Shown here piece by piece: positions 25,148 to 37,647 of a DNA stretch of 64,000 nucleotides. Position 1 is the stretch's first letter, and each line of letters starts with the position of its first letter. The notes beneath the pieces were generated by a model. The model was not told the DNA's origin. It did not search any database and saw only the letters and a program-made list of their open reading frames with translations. The translations under genes were made by a program, and so were the position numbers. The DNA is from Tupaia tana (Eukaryota > Chordata > Mammalia > Scandentia > Tupaiidae), in the NCBI GenBank assembly GCA_026018925.1, contig JAKSZU010000216.1, positions 186,001-250,000 on the forward strand, written 5' to 3'.

Positions 25148-28100
25148 GTGTCTCTGAGGTCTCTGTCTCTCTCTGCTCCTGTCTCCTCATTTTTTTGGTA
25201 CTTTTTCCTTTTTACGATTTTTTTAAAGGTAGAATTTCTCTCTGGCTCTCAGCTCCATCTTTTGTTTTGTTAATAAGCCCTTCTGCTCCTTTCTCTCCGG
25301 CCGTAGAGTTGAGCCATTCTCTGAGAAGATTCCACATGGATACTGGGAACTAGATATTTCAGGGCACAGGCGAAATGAAGATTTTCTACTCATAATTCAG
25401 CCTCCAGTAAACAAAGCTAGTGTGGTAGGGAGCCCCTCTGGCCTTCTATCCCTGTCTCTGTGTCTCTGAGGTCTCTGTCTCTCTCTGCTCCTGACTCCTC
25501 ATTTTTTTTGCTAATTTTTCCATTTTACGATTTTTTAAAGGTAGAATTTCTCTCTGGCTCTCAGCTCCATCTTTTGTTTTTTAATTAGACCTTCTGTTCC
25601 TTTCTCCCGGGCAGGAGAGTTGAGCCATTCTCTGAGAAGATTCCACATGGATACTGGGAACTAGATATTTCAGGGCACAGGCGAAATGAAGATTTTCTAC
25701 TCATAATTCAGCCTCCAGCAAGCAAAGCTAGTGTGGTAGGGAGCCCCACTGGCCTTCTATCCCTGTCTCTGTGTCTCTGAGGTCTCTGTCTCTCTCTGCT
25801 CCTGACTCATCATTTTTTTTGGTAATTTTTCCTTTTAACGATTTTTTTAAAGGTAGAATTTCTCTCTGGCTCTCAGCTCCATCTTTTGTTTTGTTAATAA
25901 GCCCTTCTGCTCCTTTCTCCCAGGCAGGAGAGTTGAGCCATTCTCTTAGAAGATTCCACATGGATACTGGGAACTAGATATTTCAGGGCACAAGCGAAAT
26001 GAAGATTTTCTACTCATAATTCAGCCTCCAGCAAGCAAAGCTAGTGTGGTAGGGAGCACCTCTGGCCTTCTATCCCTGTCTCTGTGTCTCTGAGGACTCT
26101 TTCTCTTTCTGCTCCTCTCTCCTCATTTTTTTTGGTAATTTTTCCTTTTTACGATTTTTTTAAAGGTAGAATTTCTCTCTGGCTCTCAGCTCCATCTTTT
26201 GTTTTGTTAATAAGCCCTTCTGCTCCTTTCTCCCAGGCAGGAGAGTTGAGCCATTCTCTGAGAAGATTCCACATGGATACTGGGAAATAGATATTTCAGG
26301 GCACAGGCGAAATAAAGATTTTCTACTTATAATTCAGCCTCCAGCAAGCAAAGCTAGTGTGGTAGGGAGCCCCTCTGGCCTTCTATCCCTGTCTCTGTGT
26401 CTCTGAGGTCTCTGTCTCTCTCTGCTCCTGTCTCCTCATTTTTTTTGGTAATTTTTCCTTTTTGCGATTTTTTTAAAGGTAGAATTTCTCTCTGGCTCTC
26501 AGCTCCATCTTTTGTTTTGTTAATAAGCCCTTCTGCTCCTTTCTCTCCGGCCGGAGAGTTGAGCCATTCTCTGAGAAGATTCCACATGGATACTGGGAAC
26601 TAGATATTTCAGGGCACAGGCGAAATGAAGATTTTCTACTCATAATTCAGCCTCCAGTAAACAAAGCTAGTGTGGTAGGGAGCCCCTCTGGCCTTCTATC
26701 CCTGTCTCTGTGTCTCTGAGGTCTCTGTCTCTCTCTGCTCCTGACTCCTCATTTTTTTGCTAATTTTTCCATTTTACGATTTTTTAAAGGTAGAATTTCT
26801 CTCTGGCTCTCAGCTCCATCTTTTGTTTTTTAATTAGCCCTTCTGTTCCTTTCTCCCGGGCAGGAGAGTTGAGCCATTCTCTGAGAAGATTCCACATGGA
26901 TACTGGGAACTAGATATTTCAGGGCACAGGCGAAATGAAGATTTTCTACTCATAATTCAGCCTCCAGCAAGCAAAGCTAGTGTGGTAGGGAGCCTCACTG
27001 GCCTTCTATCCCTGTCTCTGTGTCTCTGAGGTCTCTGTCTCTCTCTGCTCCTGACTCATCATTTTTTTTGGTAATTTTTCCTTTTAACGATTTTTTTAAA
27101 AGTAGAATTTCTCTCTGGCTCTCAGCTCCATCTTTTGTTTTGTTAATAAGCCCTTCTGCTCCTTTCTCCCAGGCAGGAGAGTTGAGCCATTCTCTTAGAA
27201 GCTTCCACATGGATACTGGGAACTAGATATTTCAGGGCACAAGCGAAATGAAGATTTTCTACTCATAATTCAGCCTCCAGCAAGCAAAACTAGTGTGGTC
27301 GGGAGCACCTCTGGCCTTCTATCCCTGTATCTGTGTCTTTGAGGTCTCTGTCTCTCTCTGCTCCTTTTTCCTCATTTTTTTTGGTAATTTTTCCTTTTTA
27401 CGATTTTTTTAAAGGTAGAATTTCTCTCTGGCTCTCAGCTCCATCTTTGGTATTGTTAATAAGCACTTCTGTTCCTTTCTCCTAGGCAGGAGAGTTGACC
27501 CATTCTCTGAGAAGGTTCCACATGGATACTGGGAACTAGAAAATTTAGGGCACAGGCCAAATGAAGATTTTCTACTCATAATTCAGCCTCCAGCAAGCAA
27601 AGCTAGTTGGTAGGGAGCCCCTCTGGCCTTCTATCCCTGTCTCTGTGTCTCTGAGGTCTCTGTCTCTCTGTGCTCCTGTCTCCTCATTTTTTTTGGTAAT
27701 TTTTCGTTTTTACGATTTTTTTAAAGGTAGAATTTCTCTCTGGCTCTCAGCTCCATCTTTTGTTTTGTTAATAAGCCCTTCTGCTCCTTTCTCCCAGGCA
27801 GGAGAGTTGAGCCATTCTCTGAGAAGGTTCCTCATGGATACTGGGAACTAGATATTTCAGGGCACAGGCGAAATGAAGGTTTTCTACTCATAATTCAGCC
27901 TCCAGCAAGCAAAGCTAGTGTGGTAGGGAGACCCTCTGGCCTTCTATCCCTGTCTCTGTGTCTCTGAGGTCTCTGTCTCTCTCTGCTCCTGTCTCTTCAT
28001 TTTTTTTGTAATTTTTCTTTTTACGATTTTTTTAAAGGTAGAATTTCTCTATGGCTCTTAGCTCCATCTTTTGTTTTGTTAATAAGCCCTTCTGCTCCTT

Positions 28101-31100
28101 TCTCCCCGGCAGGAGAGTTGAGCCATTCTCTGAGAAGATTCCACATGGATACTGGGAACTAGATATTTCAGGGCACAGGCGAAATGAAGATTTTCTACTC
28201 ATAATTCAGCCTCCAGCAAGCAAAGCTAGTGTGGTAGGGAGGCCCTCTGGCCTTCTATCCCTGTCTCTGTGTCACTGAGGACTCTTTCTCTCTCTGCTCC
28301 TGTCTCCTCAATTTTTTTGGTAATTTTTCTTTTTATGATTTTTTTAAAGGTAGAATTTCTCTCTGGCTCTCAGCTCCATCTTTTGTTTTGTTAATAAGCA
28401 CTTCTGCTCCTTTCTCCCAGGCAGGAGAGTTGAGCCATTGTCTGAGAAGATTCCACATCGATACTGAGAACTAGATATTTCAGGGCACAGGAGAAATGAA
28501 GATTTTCTACTCATAATTCAGCCTCCAGCAAGCAAAGCTAGTGTGGTAGGGAGCCCGTCTGGCCTTCTATCCCTTTCTCTGTGTCTCTGAGGTCTCTGTC
28601 TCTCTCTGCTCCTGTCTCCTCAATTTTTTTGGTAATTTTTCCTTTTTACGATTTTTTTAAAGGTAGAATTTCTCTCTGGCTCTCAGCTCCATCTTTTGTT
28701 TTGTTAATAAGCCCTTCTGCTCCTTTCTCCCAGGCCGGAGAGTTGAGCCATTCTCTGAGAAGATTCCACATGGATACTGGGAACTAGATATTTCAGGGCA
28801 CAGGCGAAATGAAGATTTTCTACTCATAATTCAGCCTCCAGTAAACAAAGCTAGTGTGGTAGGGAGCCTCTCTGGCCTTCTATCCCTGTCTCTGTGTCTC
28901 TGAGGTCTCTGTCTCTCTCTGCTCCTGACTCCTCATTTTTTTTGCTAATTTTTAGATTTTACGATTTTTTTAAAGGTAGAATTTCTCTCTGGCTCTCAGC
29001 TCCATCTTTTGTTTTGTTAATAAGCCCTTCTGCTCCTTTCTCCCCGGCCGGAGAGTTGAGCCATTCTCTGAGAAGATTCCACATGGATACTGGGAACAAG
29101 ATATTTCAGGGCAGAGGCGAAATGAAGATTTTCTACTCATAATTCAGCCTCCAGCAAACAAAGCTAGTGTGGTAGGGAGCCCCTCTGGCCTTCTATCCCT
29201 GTCTCTGTGTCTCTGAGGTCTCTGTCTCACTCTGCTCCTGACTCCTCATTTTTTTTTGCTAATTTTTCAATTTTACGATTTTTTTAAAGATAGAATTTCT
29301 CTCTGGCTCTCAGCTCCATCTTTTGTTTTGTTAATAAGCCCTTCTGCTCCTTTCTCCCAGGCAGGAGAGTTGAGCCATTCTCTGAGAAGTTTCCACATGG
29401 ATACTGGGAACTAGATATTTCAGGGCACAGGCGAAATGAAGATTTTCTACTCATAATTCAGCCTCCAGCAAGCAAAGCTAGTGTGGTAGGGAGCCCCTCT
29501 GGCCTTCTATCCCTGTCTCTGTGTCTCTGAGGTCTCTGTCTCTCTCTGCTCCTGTCTCCTCAATTTTTTTGGTAATTTTTCCTTTTTACGATTTTTTTAA
29601 AGGTAGAATTTCTCTCTGGCTCTCAGCTCCATATTTTGTTTTCTTAATAAGCCCTTATGCTCCTTTCTCCCAGGCAGGAGTGTTGAGCCATTCTCTGAGA
29701 AGATTCCACATGGATACTGGGAACTAGATATTTCAGGGCACAGGCGAAATGAAGATTTTCTACTCATAATTCAGCCTCCAGCAAGCAAAGCTAGTGTGGT
29801 AGGGAGCCCCTCTGGCCTTCTATCCCTGTCTCTGTGTCTCTGAGGTCTCTGTCTCTCTCTGCTCCTCTCATTTTTTTTGGTAATTTTCCCTTTTTACGAT
29901 TTTTTTAAAGGTATAATTTCTCTCTGGCTCTCAGCTCCATCTTTTGTTTTGTTAATAAGCCCTTCGGCTCCTTTCTCCCAGGCATGAGAGTTGAGCCATT
30001 CTCTGAGAAGATTCCCCATGGATACTGGGAACTAGATATTTCAGGGCACAGGCGAAATGAAGATTTTCTACTCATAATTCAGCCTCCAGCAAACAAAGCT
30101 AGTGTGGTAGGGAGCGCCACTGGCCTTCTATCCCTGTCTCTGTGTCTCAGAGGTCACTGTCTCTCTCTGCTCCTGTCTCCTCAATTTTTTTGGTAATTTT
30201 TCCTTTTTACGATTTTTTTTAAAGGTAGAATTTCTCTCTGGCTCTCAGCTCCATCTTTTGTTTTCTTAATAAGCCCTTCTGCTCCTTTCTCCCAGGCAGG
30301 AGAGTTGAGCCATTCTCTGAGAAGATTCCACATGGATACTGGGAACTATATATTTCAGGGCACAGGCGAAATGAAGATTTTCTACTCATAATTCAGCCTC
30401 CAGCTAGCAAAGCTAGTGTGGTAGGGAGCCCCTCTGGCCTTCTATCCCTGTCTCTGTGTCTCTGCGTTCTCTGTCTCTCTCTGCTCCTGTCTCCTCATTT
30501 TTTTTGGTAATTTTTCCTTTTTACGATTTTTTAAAGGTAGAATTTCTCTCTGGCTCTCAGCTCCATCTTTTGTTTTGTTAATACGCACTTCTGCTCTTTT
30601 TTCCCAGGCAGGAGAGTTGAGCCATTCTCTGAGAAGATTCCACACGGATACTGGGAACTAGATATTTCAGGGCACAGGCGAAATGAAGATTTTCTACTCA
30701 TAATTCAGCCTCCAGCAAGCAAAGCTAGTGTGGTAGGGAGCCCCTCTTGCCTTCTATCCCTGTCTCTGTGTCTCTGAGGTCTATTTCTCTCTCTGCTCCT
30801 GTCTCCTCATTTTTTTTTGGAAATTTTTCCTTTTTACGATTTTTTTAAAGGAAGAATTTCTCTCTGGCTCTCAGCTCCATCTTTTGTTTTGTTAATAAGC
30901 ACTTCTGCTCCTTTCTCCCAGGCAGGAGAGTTGAGCCATTCTCTGAGAAGATTCCACATGGATACTGAGAACTAGATATTTCAGGGCACAGGCGAAATGA
31001 AGATTTTCTACTCATAATTCAGCCTCCAGCAAGCAAAGCTAGTGTGGTAGGGAGCCCCTCTGGCCTTCTATCCCTGTCTCTGTGTCTCTGAGGTCTCTGT

Positions 31101-31393
31101 CTCTCTCTGCTCCTGTCTCCTCATTTTTTTTGGTAATTCATCCTATTTACGATATTTTAAAGGTAGAATTTCTCTCTGGCTCTCAGCTCCATCTATTGTT
31201 TTGTTAATAAGCCCTTCTGCTCGTTTCTCCCAGGCAGGAGAGTTGAGCCATTCTCTGAGAAGTTTCCACATGGATACTGGGAACTAGATATTTCAAGGCA
31301 CAGGCGAAATGAAGATTTTCTACTCATAATTCAGCCCCCAGCAAGCAAAGCTAGAATGGAAGGGAGCCCCTCGGGCCTTCTATCCCTGTCTCT
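25148..31393 (+). repeat. Large duplication copy 1, first part (20 monomers)
   Basis: Unit starts are 25148, 25460, 25771, 26084, 26397, 26710, 27020, 27333, 27645, 27958, 28269, 28581, 28894, 29207, 29521, 29834, 30142, 30456, 30768 and 31082. Units 25148-29521 recur at 48292-52664 (shift 23,143-23,144 bp, 74 monomers). Units 26084-29207 also recur, less completely, at 44856-47668 (60 monomers, 18.77 kb, then 59). Marker units include the divergent 27333 (ctttggtattg, agaaaatttaggg), 27958 (tctatggctcttagc), 28269 (gtcactgagg), 28894 (ttttagatttt) and 29207 (gtctcactctg). Unit 29834, only 308 bp, has no full counterpart in the second copy. Confidence 0.93.
26543..26558. other. Palindrome CTCTCCGGCCGGAGAG, copy in unit 26397
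   Basis: Identical palindrome in copy 1 of the large duplication. Its counterpart in copy 2 is at 49687-49702. Confidence 0.9.
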
Positions 31394-34300
31394 GTGTCTC
31401 TGAGGTCTCTGTCTCTCTCTTCTCCTGTCTCCTCATTTTTTTTGGTAATTTTTCCTTTTTACGATTTTTTTAAAGGTAGAATTTCTCTCTGCCTCTCAGC
31501 TCCATCTTTTGTTTTGTTAATAAGCCCTTCTGCTCCTTTCTCCCAGGCAGGAGAGTTGAGCCATTCTCTGAGAAGATTCCACATGGATACTGGGAACTAG
31601 ATATTTCAGGGCTCAGGCGAAATGAAGATTTTCTACTCATAATTCAGCCTCCAGCAAGCAAAACTAGTGTGGTAGGGAGCCCATCTGGCCTTCTAGCGCT
31701 GTCTCTGTGTCTCTGAGGTCTCTTTCTCTCTCTGCTCCTGTCTCCTCATTTTTTTTAGTAATTTTTCCTTTTTACGATTTTTTTAAAGGAAGAATTTCTC
31801 TCTGGCCCTCAGCTCCATCTTTTGTTTTATTAATAAGCCCTTCTGCTCCTTTCTCCCAGGCTGGAGAGTTGAGCCATTCTTTGAGAAGATTCCACATGGA
31901 TACTGGGAACTAGATATTTCAGGGCACAGGCGAAATGAAGATTTTCTACTCATAATTCAGCCTCCAGCAAGCAAAGCTAGTGTGGTAGGGAGCCCCTCTG
32001 GCCTTCTATCCCTGTCTCTGTGTCTCTGAGGTCCCTGTCTCTCTCTGCTCCTGTCTCCTCATTTTTTTTGGTAATTTTTCCTTTTTACGATTTTTTTAAA
32101 GGTAGAATTTCTCTCTGGCTCTCAGCTCCATCTTTTGTTTTCTTAATAAGCCCTTCTGCTCCTTTCTCCCAGGCAGGAGAGTTGAGCCATTCTCTGAGAA
32201 GATTCCACATGGATACTGGGAACTAGATATTTCAGGGCACAGGCGAAATGAAGATTTTCTCCTCATAATTCAGCCTCCAGCAAGCAAAGCTAGTGTGGTA
32301 GGGAGCCCCTCTGGCCTTCTATCCCTGTCTCTGTGTCTCTGAGTTCTCTGTCTCTCTCTGCTCCTGTCTCCTCATTTTTTTTGGTAATTTTTCCTTTTTA
32401 CGATTTTTTAAAGGTAGAATTTCTCTCTGACTCACAGCTCCATCTTTTGTTTTGTTAATACGCGCTTCTGCTCTTTTCTCCCAGGCAGGAGAGTTGAGCC
32501 ATTCTCTGAGAAGATTCCACATGGATACTGGGAACTAGATATTTCAGGGCACAGGCGAAATGAAGATTTTCTACTCATAATTCAGCCTCCAGCAAGCAAA
32601 GCGAGTGTGGTAAGGAGCCCCTCTGGCCTTCTATCCCTGTCTCTGTGTCTCTGAGGTCTCTGTCTCTCTCTGCTCCTGTCTCGTCATTTTTTTCGGTAAT
32701 TTGTCCTTTTTACGATTTTTTTAAATGTAGAATTTCTCTCTGGCTCTCAGCTCCATCTTTTTTTTTCTTAAAAAGCCCTTCTGCTCCTTTCTCCCAGGCA
32801 GGAGAGTTGAGCCATTCTCTGAGAAGATTCCACATGGATACTGGGAACTAGATATTTCAGGGCACAGGCGAAATGAAGATTTTCTACTCATAATTCAGCC
32901 TCCAGCAAGCAAAGCTAGTGTGGTAGGGAGCCCCTCTTGCCTTCTATCCCTGTCTCTGTGTCTCTGAGGTCTCTTTTTCTCTCTGCTCCTGTCTCCTCAT
33001 TTTTTTTGGAAATTTTTTCTTTTTACGATTTTTTTAAAGGAAGAATTTCTCTCTGGCTCTCAGCTCCATCTTTTGTTTTGTTAATAAGCACTTCTGCTCC
33101 TTTCTCCCAGGCAGGAGAGTTGAGCCATTCTCTGAGAAGTTTCCACATGGATACTGGGAACTAGATATTTCAAGGCACAGGCGAAATGAAGATTTTCTAC
33201 TCATAATTGAGCCCCCATCAAGCAAAGCTAGAGTGGTAGGGAGCCCATCTGGCCTTCTATCGCTGTCTCTGTGTCTCTGAGGTCTCTTTCTCTCTCTGCT
33301 CCTGTCTCCTCAATTTTTTTGTTAATTTTTCCTTTTTACGATTTTTTTAAAGGAAGAATTTCTCTCTGACCCTCAGCTCCATCTTTTGTTTTATTAATAA
33401 GCCTTTCTGCTCCTTTCTCCCAGGCTGGAGAGTTGAGCCATTCTCTGAGAAGATTCCACATGGATACTGAGAACTAGATATTTCAGGGCACAGGCGAAAT
33501 GAAGATTTTCTACTCATAATTCAGCCTCCAGCAAGCAAAGCTAGTGTGGTAGGGAGCCCCTCTGGCCTTCTATCCCTGTCTCTGTGTCTCTGAGGTCTCT
33601 GTCTCTCTCTGCTCCTGTCTCCTCATTTTTTTTGGTAATTTTTCCTTTTTACGACTTTTTTAAAGGTAGAATTTCTCTCTGGCTCTCAGCTCCATCTTTT
33701 GTTTTCTTAATAAGCCCTTCTGCTCCTTTCTCCCAGGCAGGAGAGTTGAGCCATTCTCTGAGAAGATTCCACATGGATACTGGGAACTAGATATTTCAGG
33801 GCACAGGCGAAATGAAGATTTTCTCCTCATAATTCAGCCTCCAGCAAGCAAAGCTAGTGTGGTAGGGAGCCCCTCTGGCCTTCTATCCCTGTCTCTGTGT
33901 CTCTGAGGTCTCTGTCTCTCTCTGCTCCTGTCTCCTCATTTTTTTGGTAATTTTTCCTTTTTACGATTTTTTAAAGGTAGAATTTCTCTCTGGCTCTCAG
34001 CTCCATCTTTTGTTTTGTTAATACGCCCTTCTGCTCTTTTCTCCCAGGCAGGAGAGTTGAGCCATTCTCTGAGAAGATTCCACATGGATACTGGGAACTA
34101 GATATTTCAGGGCACAGGCGAAATGAAGATTTTCTACTCATAATTCAGCCTCCAGGAAGCAAAGCTAGTGTGGTAAGGAGCCCCTCTGGCCTTCTATCCC
34201 TGTCTCTGTGTCTCTGAGGTCTCTGTCTCTCTCTGCTCCTGTCTCGTCATTTTTTTCGGTAATTTGTCCTTTTTTACGATTTTTTTAAAGGTAGAATTTC

Positions 34301-35146
34301 TCTCTGGCTCTCAGCTCCATCTTTTGTTTTCTTAATAAGCCCTTCTGCTCCTTTCTCCCAGGCAGGAGAGTTGAGCCATTCTCTGAGAAGATTCCACATG
34401 GATACTGGGAACTAGATATTTCAGGGCACAGGCGAAATGAAGATTTTCTACTCATAATTCAGCCTCCAGCAAGCAAAGCTAGTGTGGTAGGGAGCCCCTC
34501 TTGCCTTCTATCCCTGTCTCTGTGTCTCTGAGGTCTCTTTCTCTCTCTGCTCCTGTCTCCTCATTTTTTTGGAAATTTTTCCTTTTTACGATTTTTTTAA
34601 AGGAAGAATTTCTCTCTGGCTCTCAGCTCCATCTTTTGTTTTGTTAATAAGCACTTCTGCTCCTTTCTCCCAGGCAGGAGAGTTGAGCCATTCTCTGAGA
34701 AGATTCCACATGGATACTGAGAACTAGATATTTCAGGGCACAGGCGAAATGAAGATTTTCTACTCATAATTCAGCCTCCAGCAAGCAAAGCTAGTGTGGT
34801 AGGGAGCCCCTCTGGCCTTCTATCCCTGTCTCTGTGTCTCTGAGGTCTCTGTCTCTCTCTGCTCCTGTCTCCTCATTTTTTTGGTAATTTTTCCTTTTTA
34901 ACGATTTCTTTAAAGGTAGAATTTCTCTCTGGCTCTCAGCTCCATCTTTTGTTTTCTTAATAAGCCCTTCTGCTCCTTTCTCCCAGGCAGGAGAGTTGAG
35001 CCATTCTCTGAGAAGATTCCACATGGATACTGGGTACTAGATATTTCAGGGCACAGGCGAAATAAAGATTTTCTACTCATAATTCAGCCCCCAGCAAGCA
35101 AAGCTAGTGTGGTAGGGAGCCCCTCTGGCCTTCTATCCCTGTCTCT
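31394..35146 (+). repeat. Large duplication copy 1, five-monomer module region
   Basis: Unit starts are 31394, 31707, 32020, 32333, 32645, 32958, 33271, 33584, 33897, 34208, 34522 and 34834. A five-unit order appears twice at 1563-1564 bp spacing (31707-33270 and 33271-34833). The order is a unit with gaagaattt, ccctcag, ttattaat and ggctggag; one with ttcttaat and ttctcctcataat; one with a short T6 run and taatacg; one with cgtcattttttt and aatttgtcc; and one with ggaaattttt and aagcacttctg. The whole stretch recurs at 55164-58915, shifted 23,770 bp (76 monomers). Confidence 0.9.
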
Positions 35147-37647
35147 GTGTCTCTGAAGTCTCTGTTTCTTTCTTCTCCGGTCTCCTCATTTATTTTTGGT
35201 AATTTTTAATTTTTACGATTTTTTTAAAGGTAGAATTTCTCTCTGGCTCTCAGCTCCATCTTTGTTTTATTAATACGCCCTTCTGCTCCTTTCTCCCAGG
35301 CAGGAGAGTTGAGCCATTCTCTGAGAAGTTTCCACATGGATACTGGGAACTAGGTATTTCAGGGCACAGGCGAAATGAAGATTTCTACTCATAATTCAGC
35401 CTCCAGCAAGCAAAGCTACTGTGGTAGGGAGCCCCTGTGGCCTTCTATCCCTGTCTGTGTGTCTTTGAGGTCTCTGTCTCTCTCTGCTCCTGTCTCCTCA
35501 TTTTTTTTGGTAATTTTTCCTATTTACGATTTTTAAAGGTAGAATTTCTCTTTGGCTCTCAGCTCCATCTATTGTTTTGTTAATAAGCCCTTCTGCTCCT
35601 TTCTCCCAGGCAGGAGAGTTGAGCCATTCTCTGAGAAGATTCCACATGGTTACTGGGAACTAGATATTTCAAGGCACAGGCGAAATGAATAATTTCTACT
35701 CATAATTCAGCCTCCAGCAAGCAAAGCTAGTGTGGTAGGGAGCCCCTCTGGCCTTCTATCCCTGTCTCTGTGTCTCTGGGATCTCTGCCTCTATCTGCTC
35801 CTCTCTCCTCATTTTTTTTGGTAATTTACCTTTTTACGATATTTTTAAAGGTAGAATTTCTCTCTGCCTCTCAGCTCCATCTTTTGTTTTGTTAATGAGC
35901 CCTTCTTCTCCTTTCTCCCAGGCAGGAGAGTTGAGCGATTCTCTGAGAAGATTCCACATGGATACTGGGAACTAGATATTTCAGGGCACAGGCGAAATGA
36001 AGATTTTCTACTCATAATTCAGCCTCCAGCAAGGAAAACTAATGTGGTAGGGAGCCCCCTCTGGCCTTCTATCGCTGTCTCTGTGTCTCTGTGGTCTCTG
36101 TCTCTCTCTGCTCCTGTCTCTTCATTTTTTTTGTTAATTTTCTCTTTTACGATTTTTTTAAGGGTAGAATTTCTCTCTGGCTCTCAGCTCCATCTTTTGT
36201 TTTGTTAATACGCCCTTCTGCTCTTTTCTCCCAGGCAGGAGAGTTGAGCCATTCTCTGAGAAGATTCCACATGGATACTGGGAACTAGATATTTCAGGGC
36301 ACAGGCGAAATGAAGATTTTCTACTCATAATTCAGCCTCCAGCAAGCAAAGCTAGTGTGGTAAGGAGCCCCTCTGGCCTTCTATCCCTGTCTTCGTGTCT
36401 CTGAGGTCTCTGTCTCTCTCTGCTCCTGTCTCGACATTTTTTTCGGTAATTTTTCCTTTTTACGATTTTTTTAAAGGTAGAATTTCTCTCTGGCTCTCAG
36501 CTCCATCTTTTTTTTTCTTAATAAGCCCTTCTGCTCCTTTCTCCCAGGCAGGAGAGTTGAGCCATTCTCTGAGAAGATTCCACATGGATACTGGGAACTA
36601 GATATTTCAGGGCACAGGCGAAATGAAGATTTTCTACTCATAATTCAGCCCCCAGCAAGCAAAGCTAGTGTGGTAGGGAGCCCCTCTGGCCTTCTATCCC
36701 TGTCTCTGTGTCTCTGAAGTCTCTGTTTCTTTCTTCTCCGGTCTCATCATTTTTTTTTGGTAATTTTTAATTTTTACGATTTTTTTAAAGGTAGAATTTC
36801 TCTCTGGCTCTCAGCTCCATCTTTTGTTTTATTAATACGCCCTTCTGCTCCTTTCTCCCAGGCAGGAGAGTTGAGCCATTCTTTGAGAAGTTTCCACATG
36901 GATACTGGGAACTAGGTATTTCAGGGCACAGGCGAAATGAAGATTTCTACTCATAATTCATCCTCCAGCAAGCAAAGCTACTGTGGTAGGGAGCCCCTGT
37001 GGCCTTCTATCCCTGTCTCTGTGTCTCTGAGGTCTCTTTCTCTCTCTGCTCCTGTCTCCTCATTTTTTTTGGTAATTTTTCCTTTTTACGATTTTTTTAA
37101 AGGAAGAATTTCTCTCTGGCCCTCAGCTCCATCTTTTGTTTTATTAATAAGCCCTTCTGCTCCTTTCTCCCAGGCTGGAGAGTTGAGCCATTCTCTGAGA
37201 AGATTCCACATGGATACTGAGAACTAGATATTTCAGGGCACAGGCGAAATGAAGATTTTCTACTCATAATTCAGCCTCCAGCAAGCAAAGCTAGTGTGGT
37301 AGGGAGCCCCTCTGGCCTTCTATCCCTGTCTCTGTGTCTCTGAGTTCTCTGTCTCTCTCTGCTCCTGTCTCCTCAGTTTTTTTGGTAATTTTTCCTTTTT
37401 ACGATTTTTTTAAAGGTAGAATTTCTCTCTGGCTCTCAGCTCCATCTTTTGTTTTCTTAATAAGCCCTTCTGCTCTTTTTCTCCCAGGCAGGAGAGTTGA
37501 GCCATTCTCTGAGAAGATTCCACATGGATACTGGGAACTAGATATTTCAGGGCACAGGCGAAATGAAGATTTTCTACTCATAATTCAGCCTCCAGCAAGC
37601 AAAGCTAGTGTGGTAGGGAGCCCCTCTGGCCTTCTATCCCTGTCTCT
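35147..37647 (+). repeat. Large duplication copy 1, third part
   Basis: Unit starts are 35147, 35459, 35770, 36083, 36395, 36708, 37021 and 37334. Units 35147 and 36708, five monomers apart, share gaagtctctgtttctttc, ttttaatttttacg, taatacgcc and the shortened gaagatttctac. Unit 35459 belongs to a divergent type with cctatttacg and catctattg. The stretch recurs at 58916-61417 (shift 23,769-23,771 bp). This copy has single-base gains relative to that one near 36055 (ccccc) and 37475 (ctttttctcc). Confidence 0.9.
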
